Of a stretch of 15,539 bases of DNA, positions 1-6,777 are shown in pieces. Location of the stretch: assembly GCA_005878325.1 (NCBI GenBank), contig VBMR01000095.1, positions 1-15,539 of the forward strand, written 5' to 3'. The notes below the pieces were generated by a model. The model was given only the letters and a program-made list of their open reading frames with translations, searched no databases and had not been told where the DNA came from. The position numbers and the translations under genes were made by a program. The stretch comes from Methanobacteriota archaeon (GTDB lineage: Archaea; Thermoplasmatota; Thermoplasmata; RBG-16-68-12). Within the stretch, counting starts at the first letter, position 1; each line of letters starts with the position of its first letter.

Positions 1-278
1 TGGAGGCGATGGCGACCGGAAAGCCCGTCATCGTGGCGGATATCCCGGGGGTTCGCGAGATGATCGTCGACGGCGTCGACGGCCTCCTGGCCGATCCCTT
101 GAATTCCGTCGACCTCGCGGACAAGATTCGTCGGCTCCTCGCAGACCCGGAGAGGCGACGTGCGATGGGTCAGCGGGGTCGAGAAAAGGTGCTCGGTTCC
201 TTCAGCATCGAGCGGGTGACGGACCAGATCGAGGCCCTCTACCGCTCGGTCCTGAACGGTTCGAAGCCCGTCACGTGA
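1..278 (+). CDS. Glycosyltransferase family 4 (GT-B), C-terminal end only
   Basis: The gene enters from the left edge of the window; the frame is open from position 3, so the ATG at 9 is internal. The visible 90 or so residues begin with EAMATGKPVIVADIPGVREM, the nucleotide-sugar-binding signature of GT4 enzymes, where the Glu of EAMA is the second Glu of the E-x7-E motif. The typical tail follows: a short acceptor-side segment (DGVDGLLADP), a helix rich in Leu and Arg (LADKIRRLLADPERRRAMGQ) and a closing amphipathic helix ending near SVLNGSKPVT. Family members transfer a sugar from an activated donor to a lipid, glycan or protein acceptor, usually at the cytoplasmic membrane face. Donor and acceptor cannot be told from this fragment. 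Its stop overlaps the stop of the convergent JAMM gene. Confidence 0.85.
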   Translation, partial: EAMATGKPVIVADIPGVREMIVDGVDGLLADPLNSVDLADKIRRLLADPERRRAMGQRGREKVLGSFSIERVTDQIEALYRSVLNGSKPVT

Positions 279-645
279 CCACGTCGAGGGTTGCCCGAGC
301 TCCCTTGTTCGTCCATGCGGCCCAGCTGTCTTCCCCATAGGGATAGCCGACGATCAGGTGGATGCCGCCGAACTTGTTGAACAACGCCCGGTCCTCGTCG
401 GAGGGTTCGCATACGCCGCTCGGATGGGAGTGGACCGTCCCGACGACGGCGAAATCCGTCGGGAGTGTGTGCAGTTGAAAGATCGCGTGTCGCTTGCCGC
501 TCACGGTCCCCGGGACCAGGATGAGCTCTGTGATCGTCCCTTCTTCGGCGCGGAGGACGGCGCCGAATTCTCGCGGATGCATGTCCCGGGATGCTTCCAG
601 GATCATCCGAAGGGTCTTTCGCGCAATCGCCTGGACACGTTTCAT
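271..645 (-). CDS. JAMM/MPN-domain metalloprotease (archaeal Prok-JAB type)
   Basis: This 124-residue protein is essentially a single MPN domain. The zinc signature is complete: HSHPSGVCEPSDED gives H72-x-H74, seven residues, S82, two residues, D85, and E26 (REFGAVL) fits the distal catalytic Glu. Archaeal relatives are zinc isopeptidases that remove ubiquitin-like SAMP proteins, and bacterial ones process sulfur-carrier proteins. Which substrate applies here is inference, and no ubiquitin-like gene lies in the window. It is the last gene of the minus-strand operon, 9 nt after the NAD kinase stop, and starts at the ATG at 643-645. A metal-independent structural MPN protein is unlikely because all ligands are present. 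Its stop codon overlaps that of the convergent glycosyltransferase. Confidence 0.87.
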   Translation of the reverse strand: MKRVQAIARKTLRMILEASRDMHPREFGAVLRAEEGTITELILVPGTVSGKRHAIFQLHTLPTDFAVVGTVHSHPSGVCEPSDEDRALFNKFGGIHLIVGYPYGEDSWAAWTNKGARATLDVVT

Positions 646-654
646 GGTCGGACT

Positions 655-1470
655 TCACTGACGGTCGAGCTTCTCCTCGATTCTCCGATAGAAATCGCTG
701 CGGAATCGAACGAATTTTGCTCGCCGTTCCGAGGCGGTCAGGACGATGTCCTCGGTTCCCTTCAGGCCCGACTCGTGCTGGCCATCCATCACCAGGAGGC
801 ATTCCTTCGGTTTCACGAGCCGCACATGGACCTGGCCTTGGGCCGGCAACACGTGCGGCCTTGAACCGGGCTTGAACGGAGCGATCGCGGTCAGGATGAT
901 TGCATCCACCCCCGGATTGACAATCGGCCCGCCCGCGGACATCGAATACGAGGTGGAGCCCGTGGGGGTCGCGACAATGATCCCATCCGCTCGGACTCGT
1001 TCGACGAGTTCTTCGCCAAGGCGGATTTCGAAGGAGCGGATCTTCGCGATCTGGGCGGTGTGCACCACCGCCTCGTTCGTGCAATCGAAAAGCCGCTGGC
1101 CGTCCACGGTCACCTTGAGCCGCATTCGCTCTTCGACCGTGTATTCGCCGCGGATCGTCTTCTCGAGGTACGAGCCGACGTCCGCCGCGTTCACCTCGGC
1201 AAGGAAGCCGAGGGATCCGGAGTTGATTCCCAGGATTTTCGAGTCGGAGAGTTGGAGGGCCCGGAGGATCGTCCCGTCGCCCCCGACCGCGAGGATTACG
1301 TCCGCCTTCATGTGGGCGAGCGGCAGTCCCTTCTGGCCCAAGGCTCGGGCCAGGTCCGCCTCAAGCTGGACCTCTTCGACGCCTTTGAGCCGGCCCACTT
1401 GGGCCAGCACTTGTTTCGTGCAATCTAGAGCGCTCGGGATGCGTGGGTTCGCGGTGACCCCAAATCTCAC
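655..1470 (-). CDS. nadK: NAD kinase (ATP-NAD kinase, PpnK/NadK family)
   Basis: A 271-residue protein that phosphorylates NAD to NADP using ATP or polyphosphate, in the cytoplasm. Diagnostic motifs are in order: AVGGDGTILRA (GGDGT at residues 63-67), GINSGSLGFLAE (81-92), NEAVVH (132-137) and ADGIIVATPTGSTSYSMSAG (161-180), followed by GGPIV. The C-terminal segment has MDGQHESGL (228-236), as in typical NadK proteins. Length is normal for the family. The start is a GTG at 1468-1470, overlapping the upstream phosphatase stop in the sequence GTGA, which implies translational coupling. A GTG start is supported because the protein begins directly with the first strand of the kinase fold (MRFGVTAN). 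The partner gene matches the phosphatase half of known archaeal NADP phosphatase/NAD kinase fusions. Confidence 0.95.
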   Translation of the reverse strand: MRFGVTANPRIPSALDCTKQVLAQVGRLKGVEEVQLEADLARALGQKGLPLAHMKADVILAVGGDGTILRALQLSDSKILGINSGSLGFLAEVNAADVGSYLEKTIRGEYTVEERMRLKVTVDGQRLFDCTNEAVVHTAQIAKIRSFEIRLGEELVERVRADGIIVATPTGSTSYSMSAGGPIVNPGVDAIILTAIAPFKPGSRPHVLPAQGQVHVRLVKPKECLLVMDGQHESGLKGTEDIVLTASERRAKFVRFRSDFYRRIEEKLDRQ

Positions 1471-2234
1471 CGGATTGCCTCCCAGGTTTGACGGTCCCCG
1501 ACGGCCACGAGGTCGGTCCGACTCGTCGACGTGAGAGGGATGTCCAGGTCGCGGCCCTCTAGGTCCAGCACGAGCCCTCCCGCCTCCCGGACGATCAGGG
1601 TCGCGCCCGCGATGTCCACGGCGCGGAGTTTCGCCTCTGGCACGGAGCTGTGCATATAGTAAAGGTCCGCGGCGCCGCGGGCGACGAGGCAGAGGTCCAG
1701 GGAGGCCGCCCCCAAGCTACGGACCCGGCGGGCGCGGCCCGTCACTTTCGCGGCTTCGGGCGCGGCGTGGCTCCCCAAGTACACGGTGAACATGAGGTCC
1801 GCGGGATTCCTCGGGTGCACATGAATCGGCCGGGCGTTCAGCCAGGCCCCGCCCCCCTTCGCGGCGTAGTAGGTCGCGCCGGAGACGAGGTCCCTCACCA
1901 GGGCTTCCTGCACATCGGAGAGGCGCTCGTGGCCGATCGCCATGGAGACGGAATAGGCGGGAAAGCCGCGGAGCGCGTTGTGGGTCCCGTCGATCGGGTC
2001 CAGGACGAGCGTCGCCTTCCCTCCGCGGTCCAGATAGCCGGCCTCCTCGCTCAGGACGTTGAGCGAAGCACCCTCGTATTCGAGGACCCGTAGGACGGCC
2101 TGTTCTGCGGTCCGATCGATCCGAGCGGACGGAGCCCCGTCGGCCCCGCGCCCCACGACTTCGGCCGGATCTCCTTCCATCGCCTCGACGGCGTGCTGGA
2201 CCGCGTCGGCCATCTGGAGGAGAAGGGCCTTCAT
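1467..2234 (-). CDS. Inositol monophosphatase-family phosphatase (IMPase/FBPase; candidate NADP phosphatase)
   Basis: A 255-residue Mg2+-dependent phosphatase of the archaeal IMPase/FBPase family. Metal-binding motifs are visible: LSEEAG (E63, E64), LVLDPIDGTHN (D79, D82) and VDIAGATLIVREAGG (D207; the common Trp before the Asp is Val here). Archaeal members act on inositol-1-phosphate, fructose-1,6-bisphosphate or NADP, and sequence alone cannot choose. Because it is coupled by a GTGA overlap to NAD kinase, and these two domains are fused in Methanocaldococcus MJ0917, NADP phosphatase is an attractive inference. The frame stays open far upstream to 2777, but that part is antisense to the thermosome. 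The ATG at 2232-2234 gives a family-normal N-terminus and lies about 25 nt from a TATA box, suggesting a leaderless mRNA. It is the first gene of the operon. Confidence 0.9.
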   Translation of the reverse strand: MKALLLQMADAVQHAVEAMEGDPAEVVGRGADGAPSARIDRTAEQAVLRVLEYEGASLNVLSEEAGYLDRGGKATLVLDPIDGTHNALRGFPAYSVSMAIGHERLSDVQEALVRDLVSGATYYAAKGGGAWLNARPIHVHPRNPADLMFTVYLGSHAAPEAAKVTGRARRVRSLGAASLDLCLVARGAADLYYMHSSVPEAKLRAVDIAGATLIVREAGGLVLDLEGRDLDIPLTSTSRTDLVAVGDRQTWEAIR

Positions 2235-2256
2235 CGACCGACCTACCGCCGTCCTT

Positions 2257-2265
2257 CTTATAGAA
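2257..2265 (-). promoter_or_regulatory. TATA box for the IMPase-NadK-JAMM operon
   Basis: Read on the minus strand, TTCTATAAG lies with its centre about 27 nt upstream of the IMPase ATG at 2234. That is the usual archaeal TATA-to-start distance, so transcription should begin at or next to the start codon. No convincing Shine-Dalgarno is present (GGTAGGTCGGTCG precedes the ATG), which agrees with a leaderless transcript. Seen in sequence; the initiation point is inferred. Confidence 0.6.
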
Positions 2266-2346
2266 CTAATCATCCCGGGACTCTCGGACTCCGACGGGGT
2301 TTCCACCCGACCGGTCGATGCGGGCGGCAAAAGAGTCCATCGGTCG

Positions 2347-2360
2347 CTATATTCATATAG
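2347..2360 (+). promoter_or_regulatory. TATA box of the thermosome/chaperone operon
   Basis: CTATATTCATATAG is the most AT-rich stretch of the divergent IMPase-thermosome gap (2235-2409) and is itself a near-palindrome, with CTATAT and ATATAG arms around TC. With the usual 25-27 nt spacing, transcription should start near 2377-2382, giving a leader of about 30 nt, unlike the leaderless genes nearby. A perfect 10-bp palindrome, CGACCGGTCG (2308-2317), lies about 30 bp upstream and could be an activator or repressor site. Confidence 0.65.
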
Positions 2361-2381
2361 AAGTCTCAACATAGGCGATTT

Positions 2382-2405
2382 TCCGAATCCCATATTCGGA
2401 GTGAT
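2382..2405 (+). promoter_or_regulatory. Leader hairpin covering the thermosome Shine-Dalgarno
   Basis: A perfect 7-bp inverted repeat, TCCGAAT (2382-2388) and ATTCGGA (2394-2400), flanks a five-base loop, CCCAT. The 3' arm contains the GGA of the ribosome-binding sequence GGAGTGAT (2398-2405), and U2381 can add a wobble pair with G2401. The ATG codons at 2410 and 2413 follow directly. In RNA this would hide the binding site until melted. It could instead be a DNA operator, since it lies at the expected transcription start. Confidence 0.55.
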
Positions 2406-2409
2406 TTCC

Positions 2410-4065
2410 ATGATGCCAGCAGGAACACAGATTCTCGTCTTGAAAGAGGGGACGCGTCGCGAACGCGGCAAGGGCGCACAGAGCAACAACATTGCGGCGG
2501 CGAAAGCCGTCGCGGATGCGGTCCGATCGACCCTCGGCCCGCGGGGAATGGACAAGATGCTCGTCGACAGCCTCGGGGACGTCGTCATCACGAACGATGG
2601 CGTGACGATCCTGAAGGAGATCGACATCGAACACCCCGCCGCGAAGATGCTCGTCGAGGTTGCCAAGACCCAGGACGAGGAAGCCGGCGACGGCACCACG
2701 ACCGCGGTGATCCTGGCCGGGGAGCTGCTGAAGAAGGCGGAGGGTTTGATCGAGCAGAGCATCCACCCGACCGTCATCGCGGCCGGCTACCGCCAGGCCG
2801 CGGACAAGGCCCGAGAAGTCCTCGAAAAAGTCGCGACGAAGATTTCGATCAAAGATGCGGACGTCCTGAAGAAGGTCGCGATGACCGCGATGTCCTCGAA
2901 GTCCGCCAGCGGGCACAAGGAACTCCTCTCCGACATCTCCGTGAAGGCGGTCTCGACGGTCGCCGAGCAGCGGGCGGACAACTCATACTTTGTCGACGAT
3001 GATAACATCCAGATCGTGAAGAAGCAGGGCGGTTCCATCGGGGACACCGAACTTGTCGACGGCATCATTGTAGACAAGGAACGTGTCCATCCGGGGATGC
3101 CCAGCGAGGTCAAGGATGCGAAGATCGGGCTCGTCGATGCGGCGCTCGAGGTCAAGAAGACGGAGATTGACGCCAAGATTGAGATCACCGATCCGACCCA
3201 GCTCCAGGCCTTCCTCGGCGAGGAAGAATCGATGCTGAAGCGCATGGTGGAGACGGTCCGCAAGAGCGGGTCCAACGTCCTCTTCTGCCAGAAGGGGATC
3301 GACGACCTCGCCCAGCACTACCTCGCGAAGTACGAGATCTACGCCGTGCGCCGGGTGAAGAAGTCCGACATGGAAAAGCTCGCAAAGGCCACCGGCGGGA
3401 AGATCGTCACGAAGCTCGATGAACTCACGAAAGACGACCTGGGATACGCCAAGCTCGTCTACGAGAAGAAAATCGGCGAGGACGAGATGACTTTCGTCAC
3501 GGGCTGCAAGAACCCGAAGGCGCTCTCGATTCTCATCCGCGGCGGCACGGAACACGTCGTCGACGAGGTCGAGCGGTCCCTCGAGGACGCGACGAGCGTC
3601 GTCGCTGTCGGGATCGAGGACGGCAAAGTGATCACGGGCGGCGGCAGCAGCGCGATGGAGATCGCCCTCGGCCTCCGTGATTTCGCCGCGACGGTCGGCG
3701 GGCGCGAGCAGATCGCGATCGAGGCCTTTGCCGACGCCGTCGAGGTCATCCCGCGGACGCTCGCGGAGAACGCGGGCTTGGATCCGATCGACATCCTCAT
3801 CGAACTTCGCAAAGAGCACAAGAAGGGGAACAAGTTCGCGGGCGTGAACGTGTTCACCGGCAAGGTCTCGGACATGAAGAAGGAGAACGTGATCGAGCCC
3901 ATTCGAGTGGGCGTTCAGGCGATCTCCTCGGCGACGGACGCCGCAGTCATGGTGCTCCGGATCGACGACGTCATCGCCGCGAGGTCCGGCGGGGGCGCCC
4001 CCGGCGGAGGCCCTGGCAAGGGCGGTGAAGGCGGCGAAGGCGGAGGCGACGGAGAGGAATTCTGA
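2410..4065 (+). CDS. ths: Thermosome subunit (group II chaperonin, Hsp60/CCT family)
   Basis: A 551-residue ATP-driven chaperonin subunit that forms double rings with a built-in lid and folds cytosolic proteins. Visible hallmarks are TLGPRGMDKML (residues 41-51), NDGVTILKEIDIEHPAAKML, the nucleotide-binding GDGTTTAV (93-100), FCQKGIDDLAQHYLAK in the apical region, RGGTEHVVDEVERSLEDA, VGGREQIAIEAFADA, and AENAGLDPIDILIELR near the end. It closes with a Gly/Glu-rich disordered tail, as in many thermosomes. The family aligns along its full length with no gap. The frame is open back to 2059, but the ATG at 2410 (or 2413) follows a Shine-Dalgarno GGAGTGAT and matches the normal N-terminus. Alpha and beta subunit type cannot be decided. 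It heads the hsp20-grpE-dnaK-dnaJ cluster, 30 nt before hsp20. Confidence 0.97.
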   Translation: MMPAGTQILVLKEGTRRERGKGAQSNNIAAAKAVADAVRSTLGPRGMDKMLVDSLGDVVITNDGVTILKEIDIEHPAAKMLVEVAKTQDEEAGDGTTTAVILAGELLKKAEGLIEQSIHPTVIAAGYRQAADKAREVLEKVATKISIKDADVLKKVAMTAMSSKSASGHKELLSDISVKAVSTVAEQRADNSYFVDDDNIQIVKKQGGSIGDTELVDGIIVDKERVHPGMPSEVKDAKIGLVDAALEVKKTEIDAKIEITDPTQLQAFLGEEESMLKRMVETVRKSGSNVLFCQKGIDDLAQHYLAKYEIYAVRRVKKSDMEKLAKATGGKIVTKLDELTKDDLGYAKLVYEKKIGEDEMTFVTGCKNPKALSILIRGGTEHVVDEVERSLEDATSVVAVGIEDGKVITGGGSSAMEIALGLRDFAATVGGREQIAIEAFADAVEVIPRTLAENAGLDPIDILIELRKEHKKGNKFAGVNVFTGKVSDMKKENVIEPIRVGVQAISSATDAAVMVLRIDDVIAARSGGGAPGGGPGKGGEGGEGGGDGEEF

Positions 4066-4095
4066 GGTCCCCGTTGCGGGGCCTTGGAGGTCCCC
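4066..4095 (+). promoter_or_regulatory. Alternative hairpins over the hsp20 Shine-Dalgarno
   Basis: The 30-nt thermosome-hsp20 gap holds the direct repeat GAGGTCCCC at 4064-4072 and 4087-4095, with CGGGGCC (4077-4083) between. The central segment can pair back with the first repeat (4066-4073 with 4077-4083, loop TTG, one bulged T4068), or forward with the second (4078-4083 with 4089-4095, loop TTGGA, one bulged T4091). The second form pairs two G of the hsp20 GGAGG (4086-4090) and abuts the ATG; the first leaves it free. The pairing is seen in sequence; a regulatory role is inferred. Confidence 0.5.
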
Positions 4096-4533
4096 ATGTC
4101 CGATGAAGTGCCCCGCGACCGGGATTCGACGCCCCCAAGCTCACTCGATCGCCTCCTCCGGAGGATCGAGGCACATCGAAGCCTGCCGGGCGGCGGACAG
4201 GCGACCGGCAGGGCCCTAGGCCCGCCCACGGCGCTCGCCGTCGAAGGCGAACGGGCCCAAGAGCCCATCGCGGACGTCGTCGTGACGCCCGCTCGAATCT
4301 ACGTGACGGTCGAGCTTCCCGGCGTCTCGCGAGAGACCCTGGAGGTCACGGCCGAGGATCAACGCCTGTCGGTCCACGCCATCGCGCCCGATGGCCGGGT
4401 GTTCCATTCGGAAATCGACCTCCACCAACCGATCGAGCCCGAGGCGGTGACGGCCACGTATCGAAACGGAGTCCTCGACGTGACGTTGCCCCGGAGACGC
4501 GGCCACCGCGTTCGAATCCAGAAGGGGGAATAG
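4096..4533 (+). CDS. hsp20: Small heat shock protein, Hsp20/alpha-crystallin family
   Basis: A 145-residue ATP-independent holdase expected to form oligomers that keep unfolding proteins soluble for the DnaK system or thermosome. The variable N-terminal arm (about 1-56) is followed by the alpha-crystallin domain at about 57-133: IADVVVTPARIYVTVELPGV, SRETLEVTAEDQRLSVHA, and the signature ATYRNGVLDVTLP (A-x3-NGVL at 120-127). The C-terminal VRI (139-141) can serve as the I-x-I/V motif that docks on neighbouring subunits. The start is the ATG at 4096, five bases after GGAGG; an upstream in-frame TTG at 4084 is rejected because the Shine-Dalgarno lies between them. It ends one nucleotide before the grpE ATG, so the two are translationally linked. 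Confidence 0.92.
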   Translation: MSDEVPRDRDSTPPSSLDRLLRRIEAHRSLPGGGQATGRALGPPTALAVEGERAQEPIADVVVTPARIYVTVELPGVSRETLEVTAEDQRLSVHAIAPDGRVFHSEIDLHQPIEPEAVTATYRNGVLDVTLPRRRGHRVRIQKGE

Positions 4534-4534
4534 G

Positions 4535-5062
4535 ATGACAAAAGGCAAACCAGCCGTGGAGAAGGCCCCGGAGGCGGATACGGCCCCGGAGCCAGGCGAA
4601 GCCGAGGCGCCCGCGGTCACCGAGACCTCTTCCCGCGCCGAGGAGCTCCTGACGAAGCTCAAGTACCTGCAGGCGGAGTTCGAGAACTATCGGAAGCGGG
4701 TGGAGCGCGATGCGCAGACGATCGTCAAGTTTGCCCATGAGGGGCTCCTCTCGCGCCTGCTCCCGGTCGTGGACGAATTGGATGCGGCGGTCTCCGCCCT
4801 CGACGGGGAGACCGGGAAAGGGGTGCGGATGGTCCGAGATAACCTGATGAAGGCGCTCCGCGAGGCGGGCCTGCAAGAAGTTCCCGCCCTCGGACAGCCC
4901 TTCGATCCGTACTTGATGGATGCGGTCCAACAGGTGTCCGACAAAGATTCAAAGGACGGGATTGTGAAGGAAGTCCTGCAAAAAGGCTACCGACTCCACG
5001 AGCGGGTCCTCCGACCCGCGCAAGTGATCGTCGTGAGAAATCAAGGTGATACGCATGGCTAA
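4535..5062 (+). CDS. grpE: GrpE, nucleotide exchange factor of DnaK
   Basis: A 175-residue GrpE homodimer subunit that releases ADP from DnaK and resets its cycle. The first 35 or so residues are an acidic, Ala/Pro-rich disordered arm. They are followed by the long coiled-coil helix with the family segment LKYLQAEFENYRKRVERD, a four-helix bundle region (LLPVVDELDAAVSAL) and the C-terminal beta domain with FDPYLMDAVQQV and GYRLHERVLRPAQVIV. Length and both signatures are normal; the usual His of FDPxxHxAV is Met here. The start is one base after the hsp20 stop and is preceded by GGGGGA. The TAA stop (5060-5062) overlaps the dnaK start by 8 nt in ATGGCTAA, a strong sign of coupled, roughly balanced expression. 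Confidence 0.95.
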   Translation: MTKGKPAVEKAPEADTAPEPGEAEAPAVTETSSRAEELLTKLKYLQAEFENYRKRVERDAQTIVKFAHEGLLSRLLPVVDELDAAVSALDGETGKGVRMVRDNLMKALREAGLQEVPALGQPFDPYLMDAVQQVSDKDSKDGIVKEVLQKGYRLHERVLRPAQVIVVRNQGDTHG

Positions 5063-6750
5063 AATCATCGGAATCGACCTCGGAACCACAAACTCCGAGG
5101 CGGGGTACATGGAAGCAGGAACGCCCAAGATCATCCCGAGCGCGGAAGGCAGCGCGTACGGGGGGAAGATGTTCCCATCCGTGGTGGCATTCACGAAAGA
5201 CGGGATCTTAGTGGGAGAGCCGGCGAAGCGCCAGGCGGTGCTGAACCCGGAGAAGACCGTCATGCAGATCAAGCGAAAGATGGGGACGGACCAACCAGCG
5301 CCAGGCGACGAAGGACGCGGGCAAGATCGCGGGCCTTGAGGTCCTACGCCTCGTGAATGAACCGACGGCGGCGGCCCTCGCCTACGGTCTGGACAAGAAG
5401 GGCGAGGGCAAGATCGCCGTCCTCGATTTGGGCGGCGGCACGTTCGACGTGACCCTGATGGAAATGGGCGAGGGCGTCTTCGAGGTCGTCGCCACCTCCG
5501 GCGACACGCAACTGGGTGGCATGGACATGGACAATTCCCTCATCCAGTGGCTCGTCACCGAGTTCAAGCGCGAGCATGACGTCGACCTGTCCGGCGACCG
5601 GCAGGCGATGCAGCGGCTCCGCGACGCGGCCGAGAAGGCCAAGATCGAGCTTTCGAGCACGGTCGAGACCACGCTCAATCTACCGTTCATCGCGCAGAAG
5701 GGCGGGCAGCCCGTCCACTTGGAGAAGAAACTAACGCGGTCCAAACTCGAGCAGCTGATCGAGCCGGTCCTCCAACGCCTCGAGCATCCGATCCGCCAAG
5801 CCTTCAAAGACGGCAAGTGGCAGTTTTCTGACGTGAACCACGTGATCCTGGTCGGCGGCCCGACCCGAATGCCCGTCGTGCGAGAGAGGTTCGAGAAGAT
5901 CCTCGGGAGACCCGCCGAGCGAGGGGTCGACCCGATGCAGTGCGTCGCTCTCGGAGCGGCGATCCAGGGAGCCGTCTTGAGCGGCGAAGTGAAGGACATC
6001 CTCCTGCTCGACGTGACGCCCCTTAGCCTCGGGGTCGAGACCCTTGGCGGGGTCTTCACGAAGCTGATTGAGCGGAACGCGACGATCCCCACGCGTAAGA
6101 GCGAGATCTTTTCGACGGCCGCGGACAACCAGCCGAGTGTCGAGGTCCACGTCCTCCAGGGGGAGCGCGCCATGGCGGCGGACAACGTCAGCCTGGGTCG
6201 CTTCTACCTGACGGGCATCCCTCCCGCTCCCCGAGGGGTGCCGAAGATCGAGGTGACCTTCGACATCGATGCGAACGGCATCTTGAACGCGACCGCGAAG
6301 GACATGGCGACCGGGAAGACCGAGAAGCTCACGATCGTGGCGCCGCAGCGGATGGAGCGCGGCAAGATCGATGATGCGATCCGGGACGCGGAGGCACACG
6401 CCGAAGACGACCGTCGTCGCCGGGAACTCGTCGACCTGCGGAACGCGGGAGACCAGCTTGTCTATGCCACGGAAAAGCTCCTGAAAGAGCACGGATCCAG
6501 CGTGTCCGAGTCCACCCGCAAGTCCGTCGAGGAGAAACTGGAAGCCCTCAAGAAAGTCCTGACCACGGACGACGTCTCGGTGCTCCGCAACGCGATCGAC
6601 GCACTGAACCGCGAAGCGCAAAAGATCGGCACGGAGATGTACGGGAAGGGCGGACCCGCGGAAGCGCCGCCTCCAGGGTCCGGAGACTCGGGCGGTTCGC
6701 CGGGTCCCGGGGTCGTGGACGCGGACTTCGAGGACGTCGACAAGAAGTGA
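5055..6750 (+). CDS. dnaK: DnaK (Hsp70), interrupted here by an internal deletion with frame change
   Basis: DnaK is the ATP-dependent chaperone that binds exposed hydrophobic segments and works with DnaJ and GrpE. The first part (5055-5291, 79 residues) starts MAKIIGIDLGTTNSEAGYME and runs to QIKRKMGTD. The remainder (5293-6750, frame +1 relative to the first) resumes at NQRQATKDAGKIAGLEVLRL, then VNEPTAAALAYG, DLGGGTFDVT, VGGPTRMP, the substrate-binding domain (DVTPLSLGVETLGG, VTFDIDANGILNATAKD) and the tail DADFEDVDKK. About 48 codons normally lie between MGTD and NQRQ, including the TVPAYF stretch of the nucleotide-binding domain. Adding them gives about 612 residues, a normal DnaK. The ATG at 5055 follows GGTGAT and overlaps the grpE stop. 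As written the gene could not make working DnaK. A collapsed assembly gap is the likeliest cause; a real mutation is possible. Confidence 0.9.
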
Positions 6751-6777
6751 CCGGGGTTCCCGGTCGCGCGAGGGCGT

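Noticed and set aside
2059..2409. N-terminal extension of the thermosome frame
   Set aside because: It is antisense to the IMPase gene, lies upstream of the TATA box and Shine-Dalgarno, and does not resemble chaperonin.
5280..5300. Programmed ribosomal frameshift in dnaK
   Set aside because: A frameshift would preserve all codons, but about 48 conserved codons are absent; no slippery run is present at the join.
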